The notes under the pieces: model-generated
The model's input: only the letters and a program-made list of their open reading frames with translations
Database searches by the model: none
Told to the model about the DNA's origin: nothing
Shown here: positions 7,720 through 15,475 of the stretch, in pieces
How the letters are laid out: each line of letters starts with the position of its first letter
Numbering within the stretch: position 1 is the stretch's first letter
From: Streptomyces piniterrae
GTDB lineage: Bacteria; Actinomycetota; Actinomycetes; Streptomycetales; Streptomycetaceae
NCBI RefSeq assembly: GCF_005048155.1
Contig: NZ_SUMB01000016.1
Coordinates: 103,485-167,484 of the forward strand
Reading direction: 5' to 3'
Length of the DNA stretch: 64,000 nucleotides
Position numbers and translations under genes: made by a program

Positions 7720-9981
7720 GGCACGTTCGGCGCCGGGGTGGCCCATGTCCGCTGCCTTGCGGTACCAGGCCTGGGCCTCCGCCGTCTCACCGTCCTTCTT
7801 GTGGAGCTCGGCGAGGCGGAAGGCGCCGTAGGGGTCGCCGGTCTCGTACGCCTTGAGGTGCCAGGTGCGGGCCTCGTCCGGACGGCCGCGCATCTCCAGC
7901 AGGACGCCCAGATTGGCGGCGGCCAGTGGCTTGTCCTCTTCGGCCGATTCCCGGAGCTCCCGTTCGGCGTCCTCCACGCGCCGCCTTGGGCCGAGGGTGT
8001 GGCGCAACGTCATCTGGGCCTGCCAGTCGCCCGCGTCCGCCGCCCGCCGAAACCAGACTTCGGCCTCTTCGCGGTCGTTCCACAGGAGGCCGAGCCTGGC
8101 GAAGCTCGCGGCGACCTGCGGATACCCGGCGTCGATCGCCTCGATGTAGCAGGCCAGGGCGTCGTCCTCGTCACCACTGCCGAGCAGCAGGTCACCGAGC
8201 CGGTGGGCGGCCTCGGGGCTCCCCCCGCCCATTCCCGCCCGAAGCCAGCGCTCCGCCCGATCCCGCAACAGCCTGCCCAGCAGCGTCGCCGCCTCGGCGT
8301 CCCCCGCCTCGGCGGCGATCTCCAGGAACGGCTCCGCCTCCTTGCCCGCGCCCCGCTCGGCGAGCATCCGCCCCAGCCGCCCGGCGGACTGCGTCTGCCC
8401 GGCGTCCGCCGCGCGCCGGAACCACCCCTCGGCGTCCGCCAGCTCACCAAGGGATTCGGCGAGCAGGCCGAGATTGTGCAGCGCGGTGCTGTCCCCCGCC
8501 TCGGCGGCACGATGGAAGGCGGCGTGTGCGCCGACCGCGATCTCCTTGTAGTCGTACGCCCCGTCCGTACGGGCCACTTCCAGGGCACAGCCCCAGACCT
8601 GGCCGTCCACGGCGGGCAGCTCCTCCTGACGGGCCGCGGCCTCGACGAGAAAGGGTGCGGCCCGCCATGTATCGCCGGTGACGCGGACGAGCAGCCGCAG
8701 CAGCCCGTGGCGCCGCTCGGTCGCCCAGGCGAGGGCGTCCTCCATCGACTCCCGGTCCATGCCGTCCACGTCCGCATAGCCCTCGTGCACCTTGAGGAGC
8801 AGGGACATCGGCAGGGGCCCGTCCAGTCCGCAGCGGGCCAGGTCGAGGGCGGCCCGGACCAGGGCGTGACCACGGGGGTGCCGTTCGGCGCGGCGGGCGC
8901 GCCACCACTCCTCCCAGAGGAGGGGGGCGAGAGCGAGGTAGGCGGGCACGCCCTCGGGACCACTCGAACAGACCGCGGCGGTCAGCCGGGGATCCGCTTC
9001 GACCCCGGCGCGCAGCGCGAGCCGCTCCCGTTCCGCCGGGCTCCATTCATGTCCCAGCTCAACGGTGTGTGCGAGGTCGAGGACGCGGCCGTGCGGGGTG
9101 TGGCGGTGCTCGTCGTAGGCGTCGTCGCGCATCGTGGCGAGGACGACGACGCGCAGGCCGGTCAGCCGGTCCAGCAGTCGCGGTTCCAGTCCGCCTTCGC
9201 CGAGGTGTCCGTCGAGATCGTCGAGCCAGACGAGGTGACGCCCGGGGCGGCCGTGTAAGAGGGCGGGCAGTCCGCGCAGGTCCGCGCCGCTCGCCGGGGC
9301 GAAGACCCGGAAGCCGGCGAACCCCTGTGCCATGGCCTCCAGCGCGGTGCGTGACTTGCCGGTGAACGGCTCGCCGAGCACCAGCACCAGCCCGCCGTGC
9401 GACCGGGCGTGCGTCATCGCCGAGAGGAGTTCCTCGTCACGGTCGCGGGCTACGTAAGGGGGCAGCGAGCGGCCGTCCCTGCGGTAGGTGGGCCGTACGC
9501 CAAGGGCGATACGGTCCACGTCCTCGGCCTGGGGCCAGCCCTGGGGATCGAGGAGCGTTTCCGCGTACGCGCTGGTGTGGACGGTGACCGTGCCGATGGA
9601 GGCCGCCTGGACCACGCTGCCCTGGGTGCCGCCGGCGACGGTGTTGTGCACACCACCGACGGGCTCGACGGGCCGGGTGGGTACCGGCCGGGTGGGTACC
9701 GGCCGGGGAGGAATCTCGTCGAGGATGGCCCGGAGCGGATCGGCGGCCCGGGGCTCGCGTTCGAGCAGCTCGTGCAGCTTGAGCTGCCACAGCAGCCGGA
9801 CCGCGAACGAGGACGCCACCGTCCCGGAGGCATCGGGCAATTGGGGCGGTTCCGTGCCGCCGTACGCTCCGCTGAACAGGTGCGTGACCCGTGTCCGCAC
9901 TTCCGCCCAGGCGTCCGTCCCCATGGCCCCGACCAGGGCCCTCGCCCCAGAGTCCGCCAGCGCCACCAACTCCGGTTCCAC
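7681..9981 (-). CDS. STAND P-loop NTPase with Sel1/TPR-like repeats and RHIM-like motif
   Basis: 766-residue cytoplasmic protein with NLR-like architecture. Residues 1-90 are a helical N-terminal domain (ALADSGARALVGAMGTDAW). At 113-130 is NTVAGGTQGSVVQAASIG, a Gly/Val/Gln segment resembling amyloid/RHIM-type signalling motifs. The NTPase core has Walker A GEPFTGKS (203-210) and Walker B HLVWLDDLD (249-257). From about 490 to the end there are Sel1-like repeats with WFRRAADAG-type units. Such proteins are signalling ATPases, often in phage defence or cell-fate control; the partner effector is not adjacent. Leu242 is encoded by TTA (9256-9258), so translation should depend on bldA tRNA. The GTG start at 9981 follows AGGGGG. 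No enzymatic effector domain is visible. Confidence 0.85.
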   Translation of the reverse strand: MEPELVALADSGARALVGAMGTDAWAEVRTRVTHLFSGAYGGTEPPQLPDASGTVASSFAVRLLWQLKLHELLEREPRAADPLRAILDEIPPRPVPTRPVPTRPVEPVGGVHNTVAGGTQGSVVQAASIGTVTVHTSAYAETLLDPQGWPQAEDVDRIALGVRPTYRRDGRSLPPYVARDRDEELLSAMTHARSHGGLVLVLGEPFTGKSRTALEAMAQGFAGFRVFAPASGADLRGLPALLHGRPGRHLVWLDDLDGHLGEGGLEPRLLDRLTGLRVVVLATMRDDAYDEHRHTPHGRVLDLAHTVELGHEWSPAERERLALRAGVEADPRLTAAVCSSGPEGVPAYLALAPLLWEEWWRARRAERHPRGHALVRAALDLARCGLDGPLPMSLLLKVHEGYADVDGMDRESMEDALAWATERRHGLLRLLVRVTGDTWRAAPFLVEAAARQEELPAVDGQVWGCALEVARTDGAYDYKEIAVGAHAAFHRAAEAGDSTALHNLGLLAESLGELADAEGWFRRAADAGQTQSAGRLGRMLAERGAGKEAEPFLEIAAEAGDAEAATLLGRLLRDRAERWLRAGMGGGSPEAAHRLGDLLLGSGDEDDALACYIEAIDAGYPQVAASFARLGLLWNDREEAEVWFRRAADAGDWQAQMTLRHTLGPRRRVEDAERELRESAEEDKPLAAANLGVLLEMRGRPDEARTWHLKAYETGDPYGAFRLAELHKKDGETAEAQAWYRKAADMGHPGAERALGESPDATVVDD

Positions 9982-10015
9982 CCCCGCCCCCTATGCAAGC
10001 CTCCCCCCACGCTAC

Positions 10016-11038
10016 TCAATCCGCGCCCTGCGCACCCCCCTCGGCGACCACCACCGCGTCCCGATAGGCCCGCGCCGCCGCCCGCAGCGCCGCCTCCGGG
10101 TCGATCCCCTCCGCCTCGGCCCGTACCGCCATCGCCAGCAGCTCGTACCCGATGCCCTCGCCCGCGGGCGGCGCGACGTCCAGGCCCGCCGTCCGCACCC
10201 GCGAGGCGAGCTTCGCCGCGAGCGCCAGTCCGGGCTGGGCGAGCGGCACACCCTCCGTCACCGACTCCCGCTGCTTCTCTATCGCCTTCGTACGCAGCCA
10301 GTGCGCCTTGACGTCCTCGGGCGTCGCGGCGGCCTCGTCCCCGAAGACATGCGGATGGCGGTGGACCAGCTTCTCGACGATCGTGCCGGCCACGTCGTCG
10401 ATGGAGAACGGCTCCTCCGCGTCGTCCTGCGCGATGCGGGCGTGGAAGACGACCTGGAGGAGCACATCGCCCAGTTCCTCGCGCAGTTCCTCGCGGTCGC
10501 CCGCCTCGATGGCCTCGACCAGCTCGTACGCCTCCTCGATGCCGTACTTGGCGAGGTCCTGATGCGTACGGATGCTGCTCCACGGGCAGTCGGCGCGGAT
10601 CTGGTCCATGACCTGGACGAGGTCCAGCAGCCGGGCGCCGGGCAGGTCGTACGAGCCGGGCAGCAGTTCCAGGTCGGGCATGGCCTCGCGGCCGGATCCG
10701 GCCAGCCGGGCCAGGCCGTCCGTGAGCGCGCTCTCGCCGACGGCGGAGGTCAGGACGACGGCGGTGCGGGCGCCCTGGACGCAGTAGTCGACCAGCTCAC
10801 GGGCGGAGGGGGCGGCCTCCTCGACCGCTATGCCGGCCTCCCGCAGATAGGGCAGCTGCGGGTGGTCCGGGTCTGCGCACAGCACCCGGTCGGCCTCGCG
10901 CAGCGTCTGCCACGCGGGCCAGGACAGCAGCCCGGGGGCGACCCGGTGGCTGGTGGTGAGCAGGACCAGGCGTCCGGTGTCGCCGCCCTCGGGGCGGGTC
11001 GCGGCGCCGGGCTCAGCGGCAGATGCGTCAGCGTTCAC
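10016..11038 (-). CDS. mazG: MazG nucleoside triphosphate pyrophosphohydrolase
   Basis: Housekeeping house-cleaning enzyme that hydrolyses (d)NTPs to NMP and pyrophosphate. The C-terminal half (about 165-290) has the MazG fold with the metal-binding EEAYELVEAIE and EELGDVLLQVVFHA motifs. The N-terminal ~150 residues resemble a degenerate tetrapyrrole-methylase-like domain as in other streptomycete MazG proteins. A GTG at 11038 is used because the conserved protein begins VNADASAAEPG; longer frames upstream read through intergenic sequence. No ribosome-binding site precedes this GTG, so the mRNA may be leaderless. 340 residues. Confidence 0.93.
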   Translation of the reverse strand: MNADASAAEPGAATRPEGGDTGRLVLLTTSHRVAPGLLSWPAWQTLREADRVLCADPDHPQLPYLREAGIAVEEAAPSARELVDYCVQGARTAVVLTSAVGESALTDGLARLAGSGREAMPDLELLPGSYDLPGARLLDLVQVMDQIRADCPWSSIRTHQDLAKYGIEEAYELVEAIEAGDREELREELGDVLLQVVFHARIAQDDAEEPFSIDDVAGTIVEKLVHRHPHVFGDEAAATPEDVKAHWLRTKAIEKQRESVTEGVPLAQPGLALAAKLASRVRTAGLDVAPPAGEGIGYELLAMAVRAEAEGIDPEAALRAAARAYRDAVVVAEGGAQGAD

Positions 11039-11154
11039 GCATCGAACGTAACGCACCGCACTGACAACGCCCGGCGCAGGACGGCTACCGCCCGAACGGC
11101 TACCGCCCGAGGGGATGGACAGCGCAGCCGCAGGACCCCGGCTCGGTCGTCTCC

Positions 11155-11799
11155 TCAGACCGGTTGCCGCCCGGCCCCGGCGTCGTGCGTGATCCACGGG
11201 TACTTCGTCTCGCCGAGGATGACCTGCTTGTCGTCCCACTTGCCGTAGCGCGGATTGACATCGATGCCCATGGACCGGGAGGTCTTGGACAGTGCGTCGG
11301 CGAGCCGCTGCTGGCCCTGCGGCTGGCCGCGGTCCGCGCCGATGTGCGTGGCGAGGCCGTCGAGCAGCAGCTGGTTGCGGACCACGCCGTCGACCTCGTG
11401 GGGCGCCACGCCCTGCTGGAGCCACATCGCCTGCAGCCGCGCGGCGCCGCCCGCACGCTTCTCGGCCTGGGCGCGCCACTTCTGGATGTCGCTCCGGGTG
11501 ATCGTGACCCCGGCGTCCTCGGCGCTGCGCGCCAGCACCTCGTCGAAGATCATCGCGTTGAGGGTGGCCAGGCTCAGCCGGCCGGTGTTCATGATCAGTT
11601 GGCCGCCCTGCGGGGACTTGGCCTGGGCGTCGCGCACCTGCTTCACCCTCGCCTGCAACTGCGAGACGGTGATCCGCTTCCCTTCCACGACGGCCGCGGC
11701 GCCCGGGTGCGCGTCGCTGCCACAGGCGGCCAGCAGCGGCGTCGCGGCCAGCAGGGCGGCGGTGACGGATACGGAGAGCGCTGTCCTACGGCGGAACAC
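11155..11799 (-). CDS. SurA N-terminal domain lipoprotein
   Basis: 214-residue predicted exported lipoprotein. The signal peptide ends in the lipobox LLAAC (Cys about 26). The remainder is a SurA/PrsA-type chaperone N-terminal helical domain (VVEGKRITVSQLQARVKQV, then LNAMIFDEVLARSAEDAGV) without a recognisable peptidyl-prolyl isomerase domain. It probably helps folding of exported proteins at the outer face of the membrane. GTG start at 11799 with GGGAGG ahead. It lies upstream of mazG on the same strand, 116 bases apart. The gap contains a 14-base direct repeat (GGCTACCGCCCGAA near 11083 and 11098). Confidence 0.9.
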   Translation of the reverse strand: MFRRRTALSVSVTAALLAATPLLAACGSDAHPGAAAVVEGKRITVSQLQARVKQVRDAQAKSPQGGQLIMNTGRLSLATLNAMIFDEVLARSAEDAGVTITRSDIQKWRAQAEKRAGGAARLQAMWLQQGVAPHEVDGVVRNQLLLDGLATHIGADRGQPQGQQRLADALSKTSRSMGIDVNPRYGKWDDKQVILGETKYPWITHDAGAGRQPV

Positions 11800-12148
11800 T
11801 TGGCCTCCCGGCGGATCGGCGGAGCGTGCGACGGAGTCTCGACCTTGAGTGATCGATGCTATGGAGTCGGCGTGGCCCAGGCCACACCTTCGGCCAACGA
11901 TCTACGCCGCGGAGGGTTTCTGGGCACTTGTCCCGTTGATCACTCCGCCACCGGGTGCGAATGAGGCACGGCATGCCGATTGCCCCCCACCCTGGTAAGA
12001 GTTGAGGGAGGCGGTCACGGGCTCAGGACCGCGCGGAGCGATGCGCCCCGGCATGAAGTCACCGCGTGGCACATACAGTCCCGCACGAACGGCCCATGGC
12101 GCGCGAACTCCGCCACGGCGACCGGCCGTTGCCTGAGGTCCGGAAACT
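11800..12148. other. Intergenic region without recognisable gene
   Basis: About 350 bases between the lipoprotein start and the terminator of the small secreted-peptide gene. Open frames here have poor codon use and no ribosome-binding sites. It presumably holds the lipoprotein promoter, but no clear -35/-10 pair could be named. Confidence 0.6.
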
Positions 12149-12188
12149 GGGTCCCGGCGCCGAGCCTGCGACTCGGACGCCGGGACCC
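12149..12188. terminator. Strong hairpin downstream of the small secreted-peptide gene
   Basis: GGGTCCCGGCG at 12149 pairs with CGCCGGGACCC ending at 12188, and the stem extends through CGAG/CTCG with one mismatch. It starts 33 bases after the stop codon of the minus-strand peptide gene. No T-run. Confidence 0.75.
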
Positions 12189-12220
12189 ACTCGGTTTTCC
12201 ACGGCCTACCAACCGCGATA

Positions 12221-12442
12221 TCAGCAGGTCGAGCCCAAGTGGGTGACCTGAGCACCCGGAGAGCCCTCGCCGTTGAGCAAGTTGCCCAGCAGACCATTGA
12301 GGACTCCGACGTTGCCAAGGACGTCGACGTTCAGGTCGTGCGTCTTACACCCATGGCCACCTGCGGAGGCAGTGGGGGCTCCGAGGAAGCTGACGCTGCC
12401 GAGGATGGCGGCCACGACGGCAGCCTTGTGAAGCTTGCGCAT
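12221..12442 (-). CDS. Small secreted protein of unknown function
   Basis: 73-residue precursor starting MRKLHKAAVVAAILGSVSFL, a clear Sec signal peptide with cleavage likely after TASA (about 27). The mature ~46 residues contain two Cys (GCKTHDLN near the start and the C-terminal Cys) and a hydrophobic Val/Leu/Gly core (NVGVLNGLLGNLLNGEG). It resembles a family of small exported streptomycete proteins known to me only as hypothetical; it is not a chaplin or rodlin by motif. ATG at 12442 preceded by GGAGGAG. Its own promoter region is AT-rich, with a 15-base palindrome at 12469-12483, and a strong terminator follows: a monocistronic, regulated unit. Confidence 0.8.
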   Translation of the reverse strand: MRKLHKAAVVAAILGSVSFLGAPTASAGGHGCKTHDLNVDVLGNVGVLNGLLGNLLNGEGSPGAQVTHLGSTC

Positions 12443-12468
12443 TGCTCCTCCATTATGCAGACGGTTGC

Positions 12469-12483
12469 GATCTGTAACAGATC
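12469..12483. promoter_or_regulatory. Palindromic operator candidate GATCTGT-A-ACAGATC
   Basis: Perfect 7-bp inverted repeat with a single central base, 27 bases upstream of the small secreted-peptide start, in an AT-rich patch unlike its surroundings. Position and form suit a dimeric repressor or activator site; the regulator is unknown. Confidence 0.5.
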
Positions 12484-12649
12484 AACTTCGTACAGTGATT
12501 TGGAGGCTAATATGAAAAATCCAGCACCGCTCATCGGGGCTGGCATACGGGTCCTCGGGAGTCGGCCAATCTCCCCTTGATCATTGATCATTCGAGATGA
12601 TCATGAGCGTTCCGGCGACCGCCCGAGGCGGTCGCCGACCCCTCTCCCC

Positions 12650-14467
12650 TTACCCCCGCACCTGCCCCAACCAGTACAACGTCCGCCGGACTTCCGCCGG
12701 AAACGCATGGTGCGGGCCCTGTAGGCGTTCCGCGTCGTAGAGGAGGCGGGACAGGGTTTCCTGGGCGGCGCCGTATTCGCCCTGGGCTATGAGCAGTTGA
12801 CCTATGGAGCGGCGGATCTCCAGGGGGCGTACGGGGTCGTCATGATCGCGCTCGAAGTACGGCAGCAGGGCGCGGAACTCCTCCAGGGCCTGTGTGACCT
12901 CGCCGAGTTGTTCCAGGCACTGCGCGGCTTCGTAGTGGAACTGGAGTGACTGGCGAGTGGCGCCGGGGCCGGACTCCTTGCCGAACTCCTCGGCCAGACG
13001 CCGGAGTTCGGGCAGCGCCCGGCGGTACTGGCCGTCGTCCATGAGCGTGGCGGCGTACTGCTTGCGCAGCGAGCGGACCACGGGGGACTCCGCGCCGTGC
13101 CGTTCGGCGGCGGCCGGGAGGATGCCGCCGAGGATGTCCACGGCGCGGGTGATCCGTCCCTGGTCGAGGAGGTGCTTGACCTCGTCGACGGCGCCGGCGA
13201 CGTCCGGGCCGGTGCCCGGCTGCGGCGCGGGCGTGGCAGACGGTGCGGGGCGTGCAGGCCGCGGGCGGGGGGTGGGGCCGCCCGGCGCGGGGGCGGAGAT
13301 GCGGGGGTCGGGGGCCGAGCCTGAGGTCCTTGGGTCGGCGGACGGGTACCCGGAGCCGGGGCCGGATATCGCCGGTTCCGGGGTCGCCGAGGCGGCCATC
13401 GCCGGTTCCGGGGCGCTGGAGCCGGCGGCCGCGCGTTGGGCGGGTACGGAGCCGAGTACCGCCGGTTCGGCCGGTGCCGGGGCCGGCATCGGGGTCAGGG
13501 CCGGGGTCGGTGGTGGGTTCGGTGTCGCGGAGCGCACCGGCCAGGGGGCGTGCGGCCGGCGGAACGGGCGGGTGGGGTCCATCGGGGCGAGCGGGGGATG
13601 CGGGGGCTGTGCGGCGTGCGGGCCGGCGTCGGAGGCGGGGAGCAGCGGGGTCAGCGCCTGGTAGACCTGCTGCGCGTCGGCGGGGCGGGCCTGCGGGTCC
13701 TTGCGCAGCAGGCGCAGGACCAGCGCTTCGAGGGCCTCGGGGACGTCGGGTCGCAGCCGGCGCACCGGGACGGGCTCTTCGTGCAGATGGCGGTGGAGCA
13801 CACCGAGCGCGGTGGAGGCGGCGAACGGGACGGTGCCGCTGAGGAGTTCGTGCAGCAGCACCCCGAGGGCGTAGAGGTCGGTGTGCGGGCCGACCGCGCC
13901 GCCCATGGCCTGTTCGGGGGCCATGTAGGCGGGGCTGCCGATGGGTGAGCCGGTGTGGGTGAGGCGGGTGGTGTCGGTGTCGAGGGCGGAGGCGATACCG
14001 AGGTCGAGGACGACCAGGGAACCGTCCGGCCGGATCATGACATTGCGGGGTTTGAGGTCGCGGTGGACGATCGGGACCGCGTGCACGGCCGCCAGCACGG
14101 CGCAGAGCTGGGCGGCGACCGAGACCGCCCACGGCCAGGGGTACGGCTCGTGCTCGGCGAGGTGGTCGGAGAGGTCGGCGCCCTCGACGTACTGCATGAC
14201 CAGGTAGAGGTCTTCGTCGTCGCTGCCGGCGTCGTGGACGGTGACGAGGCCCGGGTGGTCGACCTGCGCCGTGACCCGGCATTCACGGACGAAGCGGCGG
14301 CGCATCTCCTCGCCGTCCGGTGTGCCCGCCACCCGGTCGGGGCGCAGCAGTTTGACGCCGACCCGGCGGTCCAGGCGGCGGTCGTAGCCGATCCAGACCT
14401 GGCCCATGCCGCCCTGGCCGAGCAGCGCGGAGAGTTCGTAGCGCTCTGCGATGACCCGCCCGTTCAT
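12650..14467 (-). CDS. Serine/threonine protein kinase with C-terminal TPR-like domain
   Basis: 605-residue Hanks-type kinase. Residues 10-270 hold the catalytic domain: Gly-loop GQGGMGQVW, Lys39 in VGVKLL, HRDLKPRN (Asp137), DLG instead of the usual DFG at 155-157, and SPAYMAPEQ. A Pro/Ala-rich linker (about 285-430) follows, then a helical repeat domain at 430-600 (VVRSLRKQYAATLMDDGQYR and similar units). No transmembrane segment is present, so this is a soluble kinase, unlike the PASTA kinases. Its start overlaps by four bases (ATGA) the stop of the upstream membrane-protein gene, implying translational coupling and perhaps membrane recruitment by that partner. Substrate unknown. Confidence 0.93.
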   Translation of the reverse strand: MNGRVIAERYELSALLGQGGMGQVWIGYDRRLDRRVGVKLLRPDRVAGTPDGEEMRRRFVRECRVTAQVDHPGLVTVHDAGSDDEDLYLVMQYVEGADLSDHLAEHEPYPWPWAVSVAAQLCAVLAAVHAVPIVHRDLKPRNVMIRPDGSLVVLDLGIASALDTDTTRLTHTGSPIGSPAYMAPEQAMGGAVGPHTDLYALGVLLHELLSGTVPFAASTALGVLHRHLHEEPVPVRRLRPDVPEALEALVLRLLRKDPQARPADAQQVYQALTPLLPASDAGPHAAQPPHPPLAPMDPTRPFRRPHAPWPVRSATPNPPPTPALTPMPAPAPAEPAVLGSVPAQRAAAGSSAPEPAMAASATPEPAISGPGSGYPSADPRTSGSAPDPRISAPAPGGPTPRPRPARPAPSATPAPQPGTGPDVAGAVDEVKHLLDQGRITRAVDILGGILPAAAERHGAESPVVRSLRKQYAATLMDDGQYRRALPELRRLAEEFGKESGPGATRQSLQFHYEAAQCLEQLGEVTQALEEFRALLPYFERDHDDPVRPLEIRRSIGQLLIAQGEYGAAQETLSRLLYDAERLQGPHHAFPAEVRRTLYWLGQVRG

Positions 14468-15168
14468 CGGCCCTCCTCCTTGCGGAGGTAGTCGCTGAGC
14501 TCATCGAGCTCGGCCCGCACCCGGTCGATGCGCTGCGGCCGCTCCTGGGACGCGTGGGAGGGGTGGGGGCCGGAGTGGGGGGCGGGGCCGGCGTACGGCT
14601 GGGTCTCCTGCGCGTGTACGGGGGGCGGGGTGGGGGCGGGCCCCGGTGGCGGGCCGTACGGAGAGGGAGAGGGGGCGGTGGGATAGGCCGCCGGGGGGTA
14701 GCCGTATCCGCTGCCGTTTGCGTACCCGTTCCCGGTGCCGGGGCCGTTCGCAGGGCCGGGCCCGTACCCGCCTCCGTAGCCCGCCCCGCTTCCGTATCCG
14801 GCCTGCTGGAAGGCGCCGTACCGCGTGCCGTACCCGGGCATCCGCGGCCCCCGGGTGTCGGCGACCAGGTAGTAGGCGACGGCGCCCACCATCTGCAGCA
14901 GCAGCGCCCCCACCGCGGCGTCCGTGCGCCAGTCCGTCTCGGGGAAGACGCCGACCACCACGATGATGCCGACGAGCAGGGCCAGGTCGGCGCCGAACAG
15001 CCACCAGCCGAGCTGTCTGCGCTGCACGAGCGCGGCCCGCAGCAGCGCGATCCAGGCCAGGAGGCCGGCGCTGAGCACGGTGGCGGCCACGAAGAACACC
15101 CTCAGCGCCACGACCGTGCCCCGCGCCGGGGGTTGGTACGGCGGGTGGGCCGGGGCCGGGGCGTGCAT
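14464..15168 (-). CDS. Membrane protein with Gly/Tyr/Pro-rich tail, coupled to kinase gene
   Basis: 234-residue protein with about three to four hydrophobic segments in its first 115 residues (VVALRVFFVAATVLSAGLL, LFGADLALLVGIIVVVGVF, LLLQMVGAVAYYLV) and a cytoplasmic low-complexity tail rich in GYGxGYG and PPP. The last ~30 residues are a charged helix (RIDRVRAELDELSDYLRKEE). The ATG at 15168 is preferred because AGGAG lies six bases ahead; an in-frame GTG at 15222 and ATG at 15210 have poorer sites. It is translationally coupled to the kinase, so the tail may be a substrate or anchor. No known family recognised. Confidence 0.75.
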   Translation of the reverse strand: MHAPAPAHPPYQPPARGTVVALRVFFVAATVLSAGLLAWIALLRAALVQRRQLGWWLFGADLALLVGIIVVVGVFPETDWRTDAAVGALLLQMVGAVAYYLVADTRGPRMPGYGTRYGAFQQAGYGSGAGYGGGYGPGPANGPGTGNGYANGSGYGYPPAAYPTAPSPSPYGPPPGPAPTPPPVHAQETQPYAGPAPHSGPHPSHASQERPQRIDRVRAELDELSDYLRKEEGR

Positions 15169-15475
15169 GTACTGCTCCTGATCGATCGGCGGTGGCGGAT
15201 GCGGCGGCATCGCCTCGCACACGCGGGGTGTTGGGCGCGCCTCGGCTCCGCGGGCACGGATACGTGATACGCGATGCGCGCACCGAACTGCGAGCGTATA
15301 TATGACGGCGGCAGCGTGTGCGGGGTTGTAGGGAATGAGGCGGAGGGATCCGCCGTTCCGTGGGGCGGAGTCGCCCCGGCGCGGGGCCCGTTCGCCCCGC
15401 TCGCCCCCTTCGCCCCGTTCTCGCCCGCCGGCCGGACCCGCCGGCCATCGGAGCCCCGCCGTGGGACTCCGCCCG
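15169..15475. other. Intergenic region between methylase stop and membrane-protein start
   Basis: About 300 bases without a credible gene. A TATATA-containing patch at 15297-15303 is the only AT-rich element and may mark the promoter of the membrane protein/kinase pair. The left half is a C-rich run of CGCCCC-type repeats. Confidence 0.45.

Noticed and set aside
11902..12318. Minus-strand frame of 138 codons and plus-strand frames around 12.0-12.25 kb
   Set aside because: They cross the strong terminator and overlap the small secreted-peptide gene; no domain or start site supports them.
12221..12442. Chaplin or rodlin gene
   Set aside because: The mature peptide lacks the chaplin GN-rich core with paired Cys spacing and the rodlin pattern.
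14464..15222. GTG start at 15222 for the membrane protein
   Set aside because: ATG at 15168 has AGGAG at ideal spacing, whereas the longer form begins in Pro/His-rich sequence without a site.
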